Assembly: GCA_050485645.1 (NCBI GenBank)
Contig: JBJHBT010000012.1
Coordinates: 1 to 64,000 of the forward strand
DNA: 64,000 nucleotides
Source of the DNA: JBJHBP01 sp050485645
GTDB taxonomy: Bacteria > Pseudomonadota > Gammaproteobacteria > Steroidobacterales > Rariloculaceae
Direction of reading: 5' to 3'
The position numbers and the translations under genes were made by a program. Below the pieces are notes generated by a model. It did not search any database. It had not been told where the DNA came from and saw nothing but the letters and a program-made list of their open reading frames with translations. Below are positions 8,561 through 17,149 of the stretch, one piece after another. The number at the start of each line of letters is the position of its first letter. The first letter of the stretch is position 1.

Positions 8561-8986
8561 TCAGCAGACGGCGTTGTGACGGCTGACCGGCCCCGCGGTG
8601 CACTGCCCGTGCGCCGAATACGCCACGGCGTGGCCGTGTCCGAGCAATGCCAGCGTGCCGGCAACCCGCTGTCCCAGCGTGGCGATTGCGGCGCCGGCGG
8701 CGGCATTGAGCGTGCGGCAGCGGTCGGTGATCGCAGCGAGTTCCTTCGCATGCGGTGCCGTGGGGTCCGACAGGGTGTTCGCGATGGCGTCGTTGCGGCG
8801 CCAGAAGCGGTCGACCCGGCCAAGCTGCGCGCGTTTGGTACTGGTGGCGGCGATCAGCGCCTCGTGATCGTGTTGAGCCAGCGCCTCGAGCTCGAGCTCG
8901 ATGGCCCGCGCGAGTTCATCAAGCAGGTCGATCAACTGCTGCCGCGGTGGTGCGGCCGCGGCCCCTGTCGATGGATGGTCGGTCAT
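8561..8986 (-). CDS. flgN: Flagellar export chaperone FlgN
   Basis: A 141-residue, helix-rich protein with the FlgN pattern: an amphipathic N-terminal helix (QLIDLLDELARAIELELEAL) followed by HDHEALIAATSTKRAQL. FlgN is the cytosolic chaperone that delivers hook-associated proteins FlgK and FlgL to the export gate. It is the last gene of flgA-flgM-flgN, 15 bp after flgM. The C-terminal 25 residues are low-complexity and end in Cys. Confidence 0.85.
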   Translation of the reverse strand: MTDHPSTGAAAAPPRQQLIDLLDELARAIELELEALAQHDHEALIAATSTKRAQLGRVDRFWRRNDAIANTLSDPTAPHAKELAAITDRCRTLNAAAGAAIATLGQRVAGTLALLGHGHAVAYSAHGQCTAGPVSRHNAVC

Positions 8987-9001
8987 TCGATCCTCCGGCG
9001 G

Positions 9002-9298
9002 TCAGCGCGGCAGTCCCGTCTCGAGCCGGATCAGACCGGCTGCGATACGTTCAGGATTCACCTGGTAGGTGCCATTGGCGATCGCGTCGCGGATGCTCTG
9101 GACGCGCTGGCTGTCCAGCGGCGCGCCGGCTTCATCGGCTGCCGCCAGGATGCTGCGGGCGGTGGGTGTCAGTGTGACCTGCTCACTGGCGGGTTCGCGC
9201 TGCGCGGCCTGCTGCCGTACTTCGCCTCGTCCGGTTTCCGGCTTGATCGCGTCGACCGGTTCGATTCTGGAAACGCCGTTGGTGTTCTTGATATCCAT
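9002..9298 (-). CDS. flgM: Anti-sigma-28 factor FlgM
   Basis: A 98-residue protein, close to the usual ~97. It starts with MDIKNTNGVSRIEPVD and ends with the sigma-28-binding helices (SQRVQSIRDAIANGTYQVNP, then ERIAAGLI). FlgM holds FliA (gene at 47.3 kb) inactive until it is exported through the finished hook. The ATG at 9298 is chosen over an in-frame upstream start at 9340 because only the downstream protein matches FlgM. A sigma-28 promoter lies 65-91 bp upstream, giving the usual FliA/FlgM feedback. Confidence 0.92.
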   Translation of the reverse strand: MDIKNTNGVSRIEPVDAIKPETGRGEVRQQAAQREPASEQVTLTPTARSILAAADEAGAPLDSQRVQSIRDAIANGTYQVNPERIAAGLIRLETGLPR

Positions 9299-9362
9299 CA
9301 CTTCAGCCTTGTCAGGTACCCTGCGGACCCCGCAATCCATGAATACAGGGGCTCCATAGGGA

Positions 9363-9389
9363 ACATCGGCAGCGGAATCCGGATCTTTA
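9363..9389 (-). promoter_or_regulatory. Sigma-28 (FliA) promoter of flgM
   Basis: On the minus strand, TAAA (9386-9389), a 15-base spacer and GCCGATGT (9363-9370). The consensus is TAAA-N15-GCCGATAA, so 10 of 12 positions match with exact spacing. The predicted start falls near 9356, about 58 bases before the flgM ATG. Confidence 0.85.
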
Positions 9390-9478
9390 GGGCTCGGTCA
9401 GAAATAACTTGGCATTCCTGGCCGCCGATCCATCCCGTTCGGCTGCGTTGCTCGTCGCTTACACATCAACAATATGCG
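9390..9478. repeat. Possible dispersed extragenic repeat
   Basis: The stretch between the flgA stop and the flgM promoter has a sequence style unlike its neighbours: on the minus strand it reads GACGAGCAACGCAGC ... GTTATTTCTGACCGAGCCC. I recall similar extragenic sequence from other proteobacterial genomes, but there is no second copy in this window. The repeat call is therefore tentative. Confidence 0.3.
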
Positions 9479-9515
9479 CGCTCCTCGCGCCCTGCCAGTC
9501 ACTCTGCCGGTCGTG

Positions 9516-10358
9516 CTACCAGCCGGCGACCACCGTACCGTCCGCGTCGACCGTACCCTCGATGATCCGCCCGGAGCGGGTGTTGCGAACCCGCAGCCGC
9601 TGGCCCTCGGCCGCGTCGGCCAGCGCCTCGCCCTCGCCCTGTACCAGAAAGCTGTCCCGGCCCGAGCGGATGACCACGCGCTCGCCGCGTCGGACCAGTC
9701 GAGCCGGTTCCAGCATGTCGGGTGTGATGGCCGTGCCTGGCCTGACCGCGCGGCGCATCACCATGCCCTCGACGTCCGCGATCGTCGTCATGTAGCCACC
9801 GCCCAGCGTCGCGAGATTGCGTGATTCCATACCCAGATGCGTGGCCGTCAGCTGATCGCCGCGGTTCGCCGGCGCCACCAGCACCAGAACCTGCGCCAGC
9901 ACCTCAACCCGCACCGGCACATACAGCGACCACGCGATCGCGCCGGTGCAGCGTACACCGACCGTCATGCTCGGCCCGGTGCGCTGGCCGGGCGGTTCGA
10001 ATGCCACCGGCGTCGTCGGACATTGCGGCAGACGCAGCCTCGAATCCAGTACCGCGGTTTCGATGTTCACGGCGGCGTCCCGCGGCGCCGCAGCCCGTGC
10101 CTGCGCGAGCGCGTGTGCGCCGGCAACAGCGGTGATGCGTTCATGCGCCTCGAACGCCGGTGTCGCCGCCATCGCCGGTGTCGCCGCCATCGCACAGATC
10201 GCGGCCAGCGACAGCGCGTTTGTGCGTTTCAGAAGGGTGATGCATCGGGTCGGGCACCCACGCATCGGCCCTGTCGCCCGGTTCGTCCCGTTCGCCCGGC
10301 CGGCTGGCGGTTCATGGTCGGCTCCGGCCATCGCCTGTTCGCTGTTGCTGTGCTGCAT
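9516..10358 (-). CDS. flgA: Flagellar P-ring assembly chaperone FlgA
   Basis: Up to 280 residues. After a signal peptide (LSLAAICAMAATPAMAATPA) comes the FlgA core with a SAF-type beta-clip domain (NRGDQLTATHLGMESRNLA) and the C-terminal GERVVIRSGRDSFLVQGEGE motif. FlgA is periplasmic and helps FlgI polymerise into the P ring. The signal region contains an 18-bp duplication (10156-10191). The sigma-54 promoter at 10405-10419 would start RNA near 10393, so the ATG at 10358 has a ~35-base leader. The ATG at 10265 would give a more normal signal peptide and is an alternative. Confidence 0.88.
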   Translation of the reverse strand: MQHSNSEQAMAGADHEPPAGRANGTNRATGPMRGCPTRCITLLKRTNALSLAAICAMAATPAMAATPAFEAHERITAVAGAHALAQARAAAPRDAAVNIETAVLDSRLRLPQCPTTPVAFEPPGQRTGPSMTVGVRCTGAIAWSLYVPVRVEVLAQVLVLVAPANRGDQLTATHLGMESRNLATLGGGYMTTIADVEGMVMRRAVRPGTAITPDMLEPARLVRRGERVVIRSGRDSFLVQGEGEALADAAEGQRLRVRNTRSGRIIEGTVDADGTVVAGW

Positions 10359-10404
10359 GAGTCGCTGCCTGTCACCTGTTCATACTCAATCGCCACAGGG
10401 TGTT

Positions 10405-10419
10405 GCAAGGCGCATGCCA
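10405..10419 (-). promoter_or_regulatory. Sigma-54 promoter of flgA
   Basis: On the minus strand, TGGCAT (10414-10419), a five-base spacer and TTGC (10405-10408). This is the -24/-12 signature with exact spacing. It faces flgA and is divergent from the flgB promoter. Confidence 0.8.
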
Positions 10420-10550
10420 CCGGAAGCGGTTGATGCGCCGGTTGTCGCCCGTGGCTGCCTGCGCGTCCGTTGGCGTGGCCGATACCCATCCGTTCAACGG
10501 CCCGCGCGGCGACAGCGGCAGCCTCTGTGGACGGTCTCTGTGGTCGATGT

Positions 10551-10578
10551 TTGCCGGAAAAGCGGCAACGGATTGCCG
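10551..10578. promoter_or_regulatory. Interleaved TTGCCG palindromes, likely activator site
   Basis: TTGCCG at 10551, CGGCAA at 10563 and TTGCCG at 10573 form two overlapping inverted repeats (6-base and 4-base spacers). They lie about 65-92 bp upstream of the flgB -24 element and between the divergent sigma-54 promoters. The position fits an enhancer for a sigma-54 activator such as the FleR- or FleQ-like protein. The related CGGCA core of the Caulobacter FlbD site is suggestive only. Confidence 0.55.
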
Positions 10579-10642
10579 CTGCGATCCGCCGCCGCGGCCG
10601 GCTCAGCCGGCGTTGCCCGGACGCACCGCGCCTGTCGCGAGT

Positions 10643-10657
10643 TGGCATGGCTCTTGC
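10643..10657 (+). promoter_or_regulatory. Sigma-54 promoter of the flgB operon
   Basis: TGGCAT (10643-10648), five bases, TTGC (10654-10657). Spacing is exact and the predicted start is near 10669, 27 bases before the flgB GTG. It probably drives flgBCDEFGHIJKL. Confidence 0.85.
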
Positions 10658-10695
10658 TCAGAGGTCTGCACAGCGATGCTCACGGAAGCACAACG

Positions 10696-11100
10696 GTGAA
10701 CAAACTTCTCGATGCCGCACTCGGCATACAGCCACAGGCCATGAGCCTCAATGCACAGCGTCTTGAGTTGCTGGCCGCCAACATGGCCAACGCCGATACG
10801 CCGGGCTACAAGGCACGCGATATCGATTTTCGCGCTGCGCTGGATCGTGCCGTTTCGGCGACCGATGGCGCTGCGTCGCGACTGCGCGCCACGAAGGCCG
10901 GTCATCAGCATGCCGATGGCACCGTCGGTGGTGCGCAACTCAGGTATCGCGTACCGAACCATCCGTCGCTGGACGGCAATACGGTGGACAGCCAGCTGGA
11001 GCAGGCCGCGTTCGCCGAGGCCTCGGTGCGCTATCAGGCCAGCCTGGATTTTCTTGAAAGCCGTATCGCCGGCGTACGCAAGGCGCTGCGCGGCGAGTGA
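10696..11100 (+). CDS. flgB: Flagellar proximal rod protein FlgB
   Basis: A 134-residue protein, the usual FlgB length, starting with GTG (VNKLLDAALGIQPQAM). It contains the rod signature LELLAANMANADTPGYKARD near the N terminus and a C-terminal helix ending RKALRGE. FlgB is a proximal rod subunit exported by the flagellar secretion system. The GTG is preferred because the same frame has no Met between the sigma-54 start site and residue 16, and GGAAG lies just upstream. It is the first gene of the flgB-L operon. Confidence 0.93.
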   Translation: MNKLLDAALGIQPQAMSLNAQRLELLAANMANADTPGYKARDIDFRAALDRAVSATDGAASRLRATKAGHQHADGTVGGAQLRYRVPNHPSLDGNTVDSQLEQAAFAEASVRYQASLDFLESRIAGVRKALRGE

Positions 11101-11173
11101 TCAGGCGGCTAACCGAAGATGAAGCGAGTTTCGTGATGAGCAGTGGGCGATCAACCAGTTCCGGAGAGATTCA

Positions 11174-11590
11174 ATGAGTCTGTTCAATGTGTTCGACCTG
11201 TCTGGCGGTGCGCTCAGTGCGCAGTCCGTACGGCTGAATACCGTAGCCAGCAACATAGCCAATGCCGAAGTCGCCAGTTCCACGGCGGAAGGCGCGTACC
11301 GCGCACGCCATCCGGTGTTCTCCGCGGTGCTTGAGCAGATGTCGGCGAAACCCGGGGTCGCCGGCGTGCGCGTCGATGGCATTGTCGAGAGCACGCTGCC
11401 GCCGCGCATGGAGCACATGCCCGGTCATCCGCTCGCCAACGAAGACGGCTACGTGTTCTTTCCATCGGTGAACGTGGTGGAGCAGATGGCCGACATGATG
11501 TCCGCGTCGCGCGGTTACCAGAACAACGTTGAAGTCATGAACACCGTCAAACAGCTGATGCTGCGAACGCTGCAGCTTGGCCGGCCGTAA
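11174..11590 (+). CDS. flgC: Flagellar proximal rod protein FlgC
   Basis: A 138-residue protein with the rod N-terminal motif (VRLNTVASNIANAEV) and the C-terminal FlgC signature (NVVEQMADMMSASRGYQNNV followed by EVMNTVKQLMLRTLQLG). FlgC forms the proximal rod with FlgB and FlgF. A GGAGAG ribosome site precedes the ATG. It lies 73 bp after flgB and 16 bp before flgD. Confidence 0.95.
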   Translation: MSLFNVFDLSGGALSAQSVRLNTVASNIANAEVASSTAEGAYRARHPVFSAVLEQMSAKPGVAGVRVDGIVESTLPPRMEHMPGHPLANEDGYVFFPSVNVVEQMADMMSASRGYQNNVEVMNTVKQLMLRTLQLGRP

Positions 11591-11606
11591 TCGGAGCCCC
11601 TGAAGC

Positions 11607-12278
11607 ATGTCCACGAGCATAGACACATCGACCCTCAACCAGCTCGGCCTCGCTCAGCGGGCGCCGGAAGGGCCCCGGGACAAACTTGGCCAGGATGATT
11701 TCATGCGCCTGATGATCACGCAGCTGCGCAACCAGGATCCGTTCGCGCCGATGGAAAGCGGCGAGTTCCTCGGCCAGCTGGCGCAGTTCGGCACCGTATC
11801 GGGCATCGATGACGTGCGGCGCGTGCTGGAAACGCTGTCCGGCGCACTCACCGCCAACCACGCGCTGCAGGCGGCCAGCCTCATCGAACGCGATGTGCTG
11901 GTGCCGTCGCATGAAGCCTGGCTGCCGCCGGAAGGCCAGGTCAGCGGCGCGGTAGCGGTGCCGCCCGGTGTGGCCGACGTGACGGTGAGCATTTACGACC
12001 TCAACGGGCGACTGGTGGGCGCCGTGCCGGTCGGCGACGGCAGTGAAGGTCACAGCCGTTTCGAATGGGACGGCGTGTTGGCCGATGGCACGCAGGCGCC
12101 CGCGGGTTTTTATGAACTGCGAGCCAGCGGTCTTGCCGGCGGCCGCAGTGTCGCGCTGGAAGCGTTGGTGTCCGGTCGCGTCGAGAGCGTCAGCGTGGGC
12201 GCCGGCGACGGCCTGATCGCGCTCACGGTGACGGGTCTGGGTGTCGTCGACTTCAGCCGCATACGCGGCATCGGTTGA
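11607..12278 (+). CDS. flgD: Flagellar hook-capping scaffold FlgD
   Basis: A 223-residue protein. The N-terminal FlgD motif is clear: LGQDDFMRLMITQLRNQDPF, then PMESGEFLGQLAQFGTVSGI. An Ig/FlgD beta domain (residues about 110-190) contains VSIYDLNGRLVG and FEWDGVLADGTQAPAG. FlgD caps the growing hook and guides FlgE assembly, then is released. It is located between rod and hook genes, as in other polar-flagellum operons. Confidence 0.95.
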   Translation: MSTSIDTSTLNQLGLAQRAPEGPRDKLGQDDFMRLMITQLRNQDPFAPMESGEFLGQLAQFGTVSGIDDVRRVLETLSGALTANHALQAASLIERDVLVPSHEAWLPPEGQVSGAVAVPPGVADVTVSIYDLNGRLVGAVPVGDGSEGHSRFEWDGVLADGTQAPAGFYELRASGLAGGRSVALEALVSGRVESVSVGAGDGLIALTVTGLGVVDFSRIRGIG

Positions 12279-12350
12279 CGGCCGACGCAGCACCTCTGGA
12301 ACGTACTTTTTCGGATCTGATGACCAGAATTTTCGATCGGGAGTTCAAAC

Positions 12351-13568
12351 ATGCCATTTCGCACAGCCCTGAGCGGACTCAACGCGGCATCCGCCGACCT
12401 GCGGGTTACCGGGCACAATATCGCCAACGCCGGCACCACCGGCTTCAAACAGTCGCGTTCGGAATTTTCGGACGTGTTCGCAACTGCCTACGGCGGCATC
12501 AGTCAGACGGCCGTGGGCGCCGGCGTGCGCCTGTCGAGCGTTACCCAGCAGTTCACGCAGGGCAACATCGATTTCACCGGCAACAATCTGGACATGTCGC
12601 TGTCCGGGAAGGGCTTCTTCGTTCTCGAGGACTCCGGCGGCCGCAGCTACTCGCGCGATGGTTCCTTCCAGATCGATCGTGATGGCTACGTCGTCAATGC
12701 GGCCGGCAAACGGCTGCAGTCCTACGCCGTGCAGGACAGTCTGTCCGGCGCCTTCAATATGGGCGGTCTGGCCGACCTGCGGCTGTCGACCACCGAATCC
12801 AGTCCGCGCGCCAGCAGCCAGGTGGAGGCGGTGTTCAACCTGCCTTCCGGCGCTGAAGATGTGTCCGCGATTCCATTCAGCGCGTCCGACCCGTCGAGCT
12901 TCACGTTTTCCACGTCGATGACGCTGTACGACTCGCTCGGACAGTCGCATGTCGCCACCATGTTCTTCCGCAACACCGGCCAGCTGACATGGGATGCTCA
13001 CCTGACCGTGGATGGCGATGATGTGGGCGACGCGCAGCCGCTGCAGTTCTCGGACGACGGCCTGCTGCAGTCGCCGGCATCGCCGTTCGGTTTTGGTGCA
13101 TGGACGCCGCCGAACGGCGCCGGTCCGATCGACGTAGCGTTCGACTTCAGCAATGCCACCCAGTACGGCAATCATGGCAGCGTCACATCGCTGCGTCAGG
13201 ATGGTTTTGCCAGCGGTCGTCTCAGCGGCGTGGATATCAGCGAGTCCGGCGTCGCCTACGCACGTTTCACCAACGGCCAGTCACAGCCGCTGGGACAGGT
13301 GGCGGTGGCGAGTTTCGCCAACCCCCAGGGTCTTCAGCAGGCCGGTGACAACGCCTGGCTGGAAACCTTTGCGGCGGGCGATCCGGTTTTCGGCGTTGCC
13401 GGCAGCGGCGACCTCGGCACTGTGCAATCCGGCGGACTGGAATCTTCCAACGTCGATATCGCGGAGCAGCTTGTCAAGCTCATTACCGCACAGCGTAACT
13501 TCCAGGCGAACGCACAGGTGATCAGCACGGCGGACTCGATTACCCAGACCGTCATCAACCTCCGCTGA
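12351..13568 (+). CDS. flgE: Flagellar hook protein FlgE
   Basis: A 405-residue protein, typical for a minimal FlgE. The N terminus (MPFRTALSGLNAASADLRVT, then GHNIANAGTTGFK) and the C terminus (LESSNVDIAEQLVKLITAQR, then NFQANAQVISTADSITQTVI) are the paired helices that form the hook inner tube. The middle (GKGFFVLED, TSMTLYDSLGQSH) matches the D1/D2 domains. A GGGAG ribosome site precedes the ATG. Confidence 0.96.
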   Translation: MPFRTALSGLNAASADLRVTGHNIANAGTTGFKQSRSEFSDVFATAYGGISQTAVGAGVRLSSVTQQFTQGNIDFTGNNLDMSLSGKGFFVLEDSGGRSYSRDGSFQIDRDGYVVNAAGKRLQSYAVQDSLSGAFNMGGLADLRLSTTESSPRASSQVEAVFNLPSGAEDVSAIPFSASDPSSFTFSTSMTLYDSLGQSHVATMFFRNTGQLTWDAHLTVDGDDVGDAQPLQFSDDGLLQSPASPFGFGAWTPPNGAGPIDVAFDFSNATQYGNHGSVTSLRQDGFASGRLSGVDISESGVAYARFTNGQSQPLGQVAVASFANPQGLQQAGDNAWLETFAAGDPVFGVAGSGDLGTVQSGGLESSNVDIAEQLVKLITAQRNFQANAQVISTADSITQTVINLR

Positions 13569-13680
13569 TCATCCACGAGTCGCCGACAGACCTCACCAAG
13601 GTGGTTGCCCGCATGAAACACGCCGCAGCTGATCACGACAGACAGCCGATACAAAGGCGCAGTCAGGGAGTTCGTTGCTG

Positions 13681-14424
13681 ATGGACAGAATGGTTTACGT
13701 AGCGATGACCGGCGCGCGCGAAGCGCAGGTCGCCCAGGCGGTCACCAACCACAATCTCGCCAATGCCTCCACGGTCGGGTTTCGTGCCCAGCTGGCGGGC
13801 GCCATGCCTGTGCCGATCACCGGCCCCGGACACGCCCAAGCCAGGACGTACTCGGTAACGGCCGGTGGCGCGACGGACTTCACGCCCGGCGCGTTGATCG
13901 CGACCGGCCGTGATCTGGACGTGGCGGTGGAAGGTGTCGGCTGGATCGCCGTGCAGGCCGCCGATGGTTCGGAAGCCTACACCCGCGCCGGCGATCTGCG
14001 CGTGGACGCGTTCGGCATCCTCACCAATGGCAGCGGACATCCGATCATGGGTGATGGCGGGCCGATTGCGTTGCCGCCCTACGAATCACTGGAAATCGGC
14101 GGCGACGGCACGATCAGCATTCGTCCGCTCGGACAGGAGGCAACGGGTATGGCGGTCGTCGAACGCATCCGGCTGGTGAACCCGTCGGATGCCGACATGG
14201 TGCGCGGCGAGGATGGATTGATGCGGCTCGCCAATGGCGGCGCGGCCGAGATGGATGCCGGCGTGCGACTCGTTTCCGGGATGCTGGAAGGCAGCAACGT
14301 GAACGTGGTGGGCGCGCTGGTGGAAATGATCCAACAGGCGCGCAGCTTCGAGCTGCACGTGAAGATGATGAGCGCGGCCGAAGACAACGACCGTGCGTCG
14401 GCCAATCTGATGCGGCTGGGCTGA
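13681..14424 (+). CDS. flgF: Flagellar proximal rod protein FlgF
   Basis: A 247-residue protein with the FlgF-type start (MDRMVYVAMTGAREAQVAQA) and rod motif NHNLANASTVGFRAQL. The C terminus (GSNVNVVGALVEMIQQARSF followed by ELHVKMM) is standard. The ATG at 13681 is preferred to a TTG six bases upstream because GGGAG at 13666-13670 gives normal spacing. FlgF links the proximal and distal rod. Confidence 0.94.
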   Translation: MDRMVYVAMTGAREAQVAQAVTNHNLANASTVGFRAQLAGAMPVPITGPGHAQARTYSVTAGGATDFTPGALIATGRDLDVAVEGVGWIAVQAADGSEAYTRAGDLRVDAFGILTNGSGHPIMGDGGPIALPPYESLEIGGDGTISIRPLGQEATGMAVVERIRLVNPSDADMVRGEDGLMRLANGGAAEMDAGVRLVSGMLEGSNVNVVGALVEMIQQARSFELHVKMMSAAEDNDRASANLMRLG

Positions 14425-14444
14425 CCGGTCGGGGAGTCAATATC

Positions 14445-15236
14445 GTGAATCAGGCATTGTGGATAGCGAAGACGGGACTGGATGCGCAGCAGACGCGCAT
14501 GTCGGTGATCTCCAACAACCTCGCCAACGTCAACACCACCGGCTTCAAGAAGGGGCGTGCGGTGTTCGAGGATCTGGTCTACCAGAACATTCGTCAGCCT
14601 GGTGCGCAGAGCTCGCAGGGCACACAGCTGCCTTCGGGGCTGATGCTGGGTACCGGCGTGCGCACCGTGGCTACGGAAAAGACCTTCACCCAGGGCAATG
14701 TGGTGCAGACCGACCGGCAGCTCGACGTGGCCATCGAGGGTCGCGGGTTTCTTCAGGTGCTGATGCCCGACGGCACGCTGGCGTTCACGCGTGACGGCTC
14801 CATGCAGATCAACAGCGATGGCGAGATGGTCACGGCGGCCGGCTTCACCGTGCAGCCGGGCATCGTGATTCCCGACAACGCGCTGTCGGTGACGATCAGT
14901 CGCGACGGCATCATCTCGGCCGCGGTGCCGGGCAGTGTCGGTGTGATGGAGGTCGGTTCGCTGCAGCTGGCGGACTTCGTGAATCCCGCCGGCCTGCAGG
15001 CCATCGGCGGCAATCTGCTCATCGAGACCGCGGCCAGCGGTGCGCCGCAGGTCGGCATGCCGGGCATGACGGGCCTGGGCACGCTGATTCAGGGGGCGCT
15101 GGAGAGTTCGAACGTCAACACCATCGAGGAACTCGTGAACATGATCGAAACGCAGCGTGCCTACGAGATCAATTCCAAGGCGATCAGCACGGCCGATCGC
15201 ATGCTCGAGTTCGCCAACAACAATCTCGGTCGCTGA
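14445..15236 (+). CDS. flgG: Flagellar distal rod protein FlgG
   Basis: A 263-residue protein, near the canonical 260, beginning with a GTG preceded by GGGGAG. Signatures are ALWIAKTGLDAQQTRMSVIS, NNLANVNTTGFKKGRAVFED and, at the end, ESSNVNTIEELVNMIETQRA then YEINSKAISTADRML. FlgG builds the distal rod inside the P and L rings. It lies 20 bp after flgF. Confidence 0.97.
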   Translation: MNQALWIAKTGLDAQQTRMSVISNNLANVNTTGFKKGRAVFEDLVYQNIRQPGAQSSQGTQLPSGLMLGTGVRTVATEKTFTQGNVVQTDRQLDVAIEGRGFLQVLMPDGTLAFTRDGSMQINSDGEMVTAAGFTVQPGIVIPDNALSVTISRDGIISAAVPGSVGVMEVGSLQLADFVNPAGLQAIGGNLLIETAASGAPQVGMPGMTGLGTLIQGALESSNVNTIEELVNMIETQRAYEINSKAISTADRMLEFANNNLGR

Positions 15237-15272
15237 TTTCACGGCGACTGAATCCTGAAGGAGTATTCATTC

Positions 15273-15974
15273 ATGCATCGGTTCACATCACTCTGGCGCA
15301 TCCCGGCCTGCACGATGCTGATCGTATTCGCGACCGGCTGCGCGACCGCACCGCCATCCATGCAGCGCGGCAACGACCAGCGTTTCGCCGCCACCGCGCC
15401 GCTGACGCCGGTCGCGCCGGTACTCAACCAGGGCGCCATCTACCAGCCGGCTTCGGCACAGTCGTTGTTCGAGGACTACAAGGCGCGGCGCGTCGGCGAC
15501 GTGCTGACGGTGCTGTTGTCGGAAGAGACCAGCGCGCGCAAGTCGGCCAATGCATCGGCTTCTCGCGACGCCAATGCGCGGCTGCTGAATCCCACCATCG
15601 CCGGTCGTTCGGTGACATCCAACGGCGTACCGATACTGAATACCGACGTGACCGGGTCGCAGGGCTTCGAAGGCCAGGGCGATGCCGCCCAGAGCAATCA
15701 GCTGGAGGGCTCGATCACGGTCACGGTGGCCGACGTGCTGCCCAACGGCAATCTGCTGGTGCAGGGTGAGAAATGGATACGCATCAACCACGGCGAGGAA
15801 TACATCCGCCTGCGCGGCATCGTGCGGCCGGTGGACATCAGTGCCGACAACACGGTGCTGTCACTGCAGGTGGCCGATGCCGAGCTCGCCTATGGCGGCA
15901 CCGGCACGCTGGCGCGTTCATCCACACCCGGCTGGCTGAGCCGTTTCTTCATGAGTCCGCTATGGCCATTCTGA
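15273..15974 (+). CDS. flgH: Flagellar L-ring lipoprotein FlgH
   Basis: A 233-residue protein with a lipoprotein signal (FATGC, lipid-modified Cys23). FlgH motifs are SLFEDYKARRVGDVLTVLLS, EGSITVTVADVLPNGNLLVQ then GEKWIRINHGEEYIRLRGIV, and the C-terminal VADAELAYGGTGTLA. It forms the outer-membrane L ring around the distal rod. An AAGGAG site precedes the ATG. Its 3' end overlaps flgI by 13 bp. Confidence 0.96.
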   Translation: MHRFTSLWRIPACTMLIVFATGCATAPPSMQRGNDQRFAATAPLTPVAPVLNQGAIYQPASAQSLFEDYKARRVGDVLTVLLSEETSARKSANASASRDANARLLNPTIAGRSVTSNGVPILNTDVTGSQGFEGQGDAAQSNQLEGSITVTVADVLPNGNLLVQGEKWIRINHGEEYIRLRGIVRPVDISADNTVLSLQVADAELAYGGTGTLARSSTPGWLSRFFMSPLWPF

Positions 15975-17149
15975 ACCAACGTCTGTCACGCGTTGCGACG
16001 CGCCACAGGCTGGCTGTGCGCGGCATTCTGCGACGCAGAATCGCGGCGGCGGCGCTGCTGATGCTGATGCTGGCGGTGATGCCGATGAATTCACTGGTTT
16101 TCGCGCAGGAGCGAGTGAAGGACCTGGCCAGTGTCGCCGGTGTGCGCAGCAATCAGCTGATCGGCTACGGTCTGGTGGTTGGCCTGGATGGCACCGGCGA
16201 CCAGACCACTCAGGCGCCGTTCACGTCGCAGAGCCTGCGCAACATGCTCGGCCAGCTTGGCGTGACCATACCGCCGGGCGTGAACCTGCAGCTGCGCAAT
16301 GTGGCGGCGGTGATCGTGCATGCGGATCTGCCGCCCTTCGCCAAGCCCGGACAGACCATCGACGTGACCGTCTCGTCGATCGGCAACGCGGCGAGCCTGC
16401 GCGGCGGCAGTTTGTTGATGACGCCGATGCGCGGTGCCAACGGCGAGATCTATGCGGTTGCACAGGGCAATCTGGTGGTCGGCGGATTCGGTGCGTCCGG
16501 CCGCGATGGTTCGCGCATTTCCGTGAATGTGCCCAGTGCCGGGCGGATTCCTTCCGGCGCCACGGTGGAGCAGGAAGTGCCCAGCAGCTTCAATCAGGGC
16601 GACAGTCTGGTGCTGAACCTGAACCGCGGTGATTTCACGACTGCCCACCGCCTGGCCGAGGCCATCAACAACACATTCGGCGACGGGCTGGCGATGCCGT
16701 TCGATGCCACATCGGTGCGGGTGCGCGCACCGCTGGATCCGGCGCAGCGGGTGGCCTTCGTATCGGTGCTGGAGAATCTCACCGTGCAGCCTGGCACGCC
16801 GGCGGCGCAGGTCATTGTCAACGCCCGTACCGGCACGATTGTCATGGGCGGCAATGTGCGCGTGCTGCCGGCGGCCGTGTCACACGGCAGTCTCACGGTG
16901 TCGATCACCGAGAGCTTCGACGTGTCGCAGCCGTCATCGTTCGGACGCGGCAATACCGTGGTCACGCCGCGCAGCGATCTGGATGTCGATGCCGGCGGTT
17001 CGCGGATGTTTCCGTTCGGTCCGGGCACGACGCTCGACGAGATCGTGCGCGCGGTCAATGACGTGGGCGCTGCGCCGGGTGACCTCGTGGCGATACTCGA
17101 GGCCCTGCATCACGCGGGCGCGTTGCGTGCCGAGCTGATTGTCATCTGA
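15962..17149 (+). CDS. flgI: Flagellar P-ring protein FlgI
   Basis: A 395-residue protein. A signal peptide (long basic n-region, hydrophobic core, cleavage near VFA-QE) precedes the conserved mature start RVKDLASVAGVRSNQLIGYG, then LVVGLDGTGDQT. FlgI polymerises in the periplasm into the P ring with FlgA's help. The ATG at 15962 overlaps the flgH end. Later in-frame Mets are possible but would shorten the signal peptide. Its stop overlaps the flgJ ATG. Confidence 0.95.
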   Translation: MAILNQRLSRVATRHRLAVRGILRRRIAAAALLMLMLAVMPMNSLVFAQERVKDLASVAGVRSNQLIGYGLVVGLDGTGDQTTQAPFTSQSLRNMLGQLGVTIPPGVNLQLRNVAAVIVHADLPPFAKPGQTIDVTVSSIGNAASLRGGSLLMTPMRGANGEIYAVAQGNLVVGGFGASGRDGSRISVNVPSAGRIPSGATVEQEVPSSFNQGDSLVLNLNRGDFTTAHRLAEAINNTFGDGLAMPFDATSVRVRAPLDPAQRVAFVSVLENLTVQPGTPAAQVIVNARTGTIVMGGNVRVLPAAVSHGSLTVSITESFDVSQPSSFGRGNTVVTPRSDLDVDAGGSRMFPFGPGTTLDEIVRAVNDVGAAPGDLVAILEALHHAGALRAELIVI

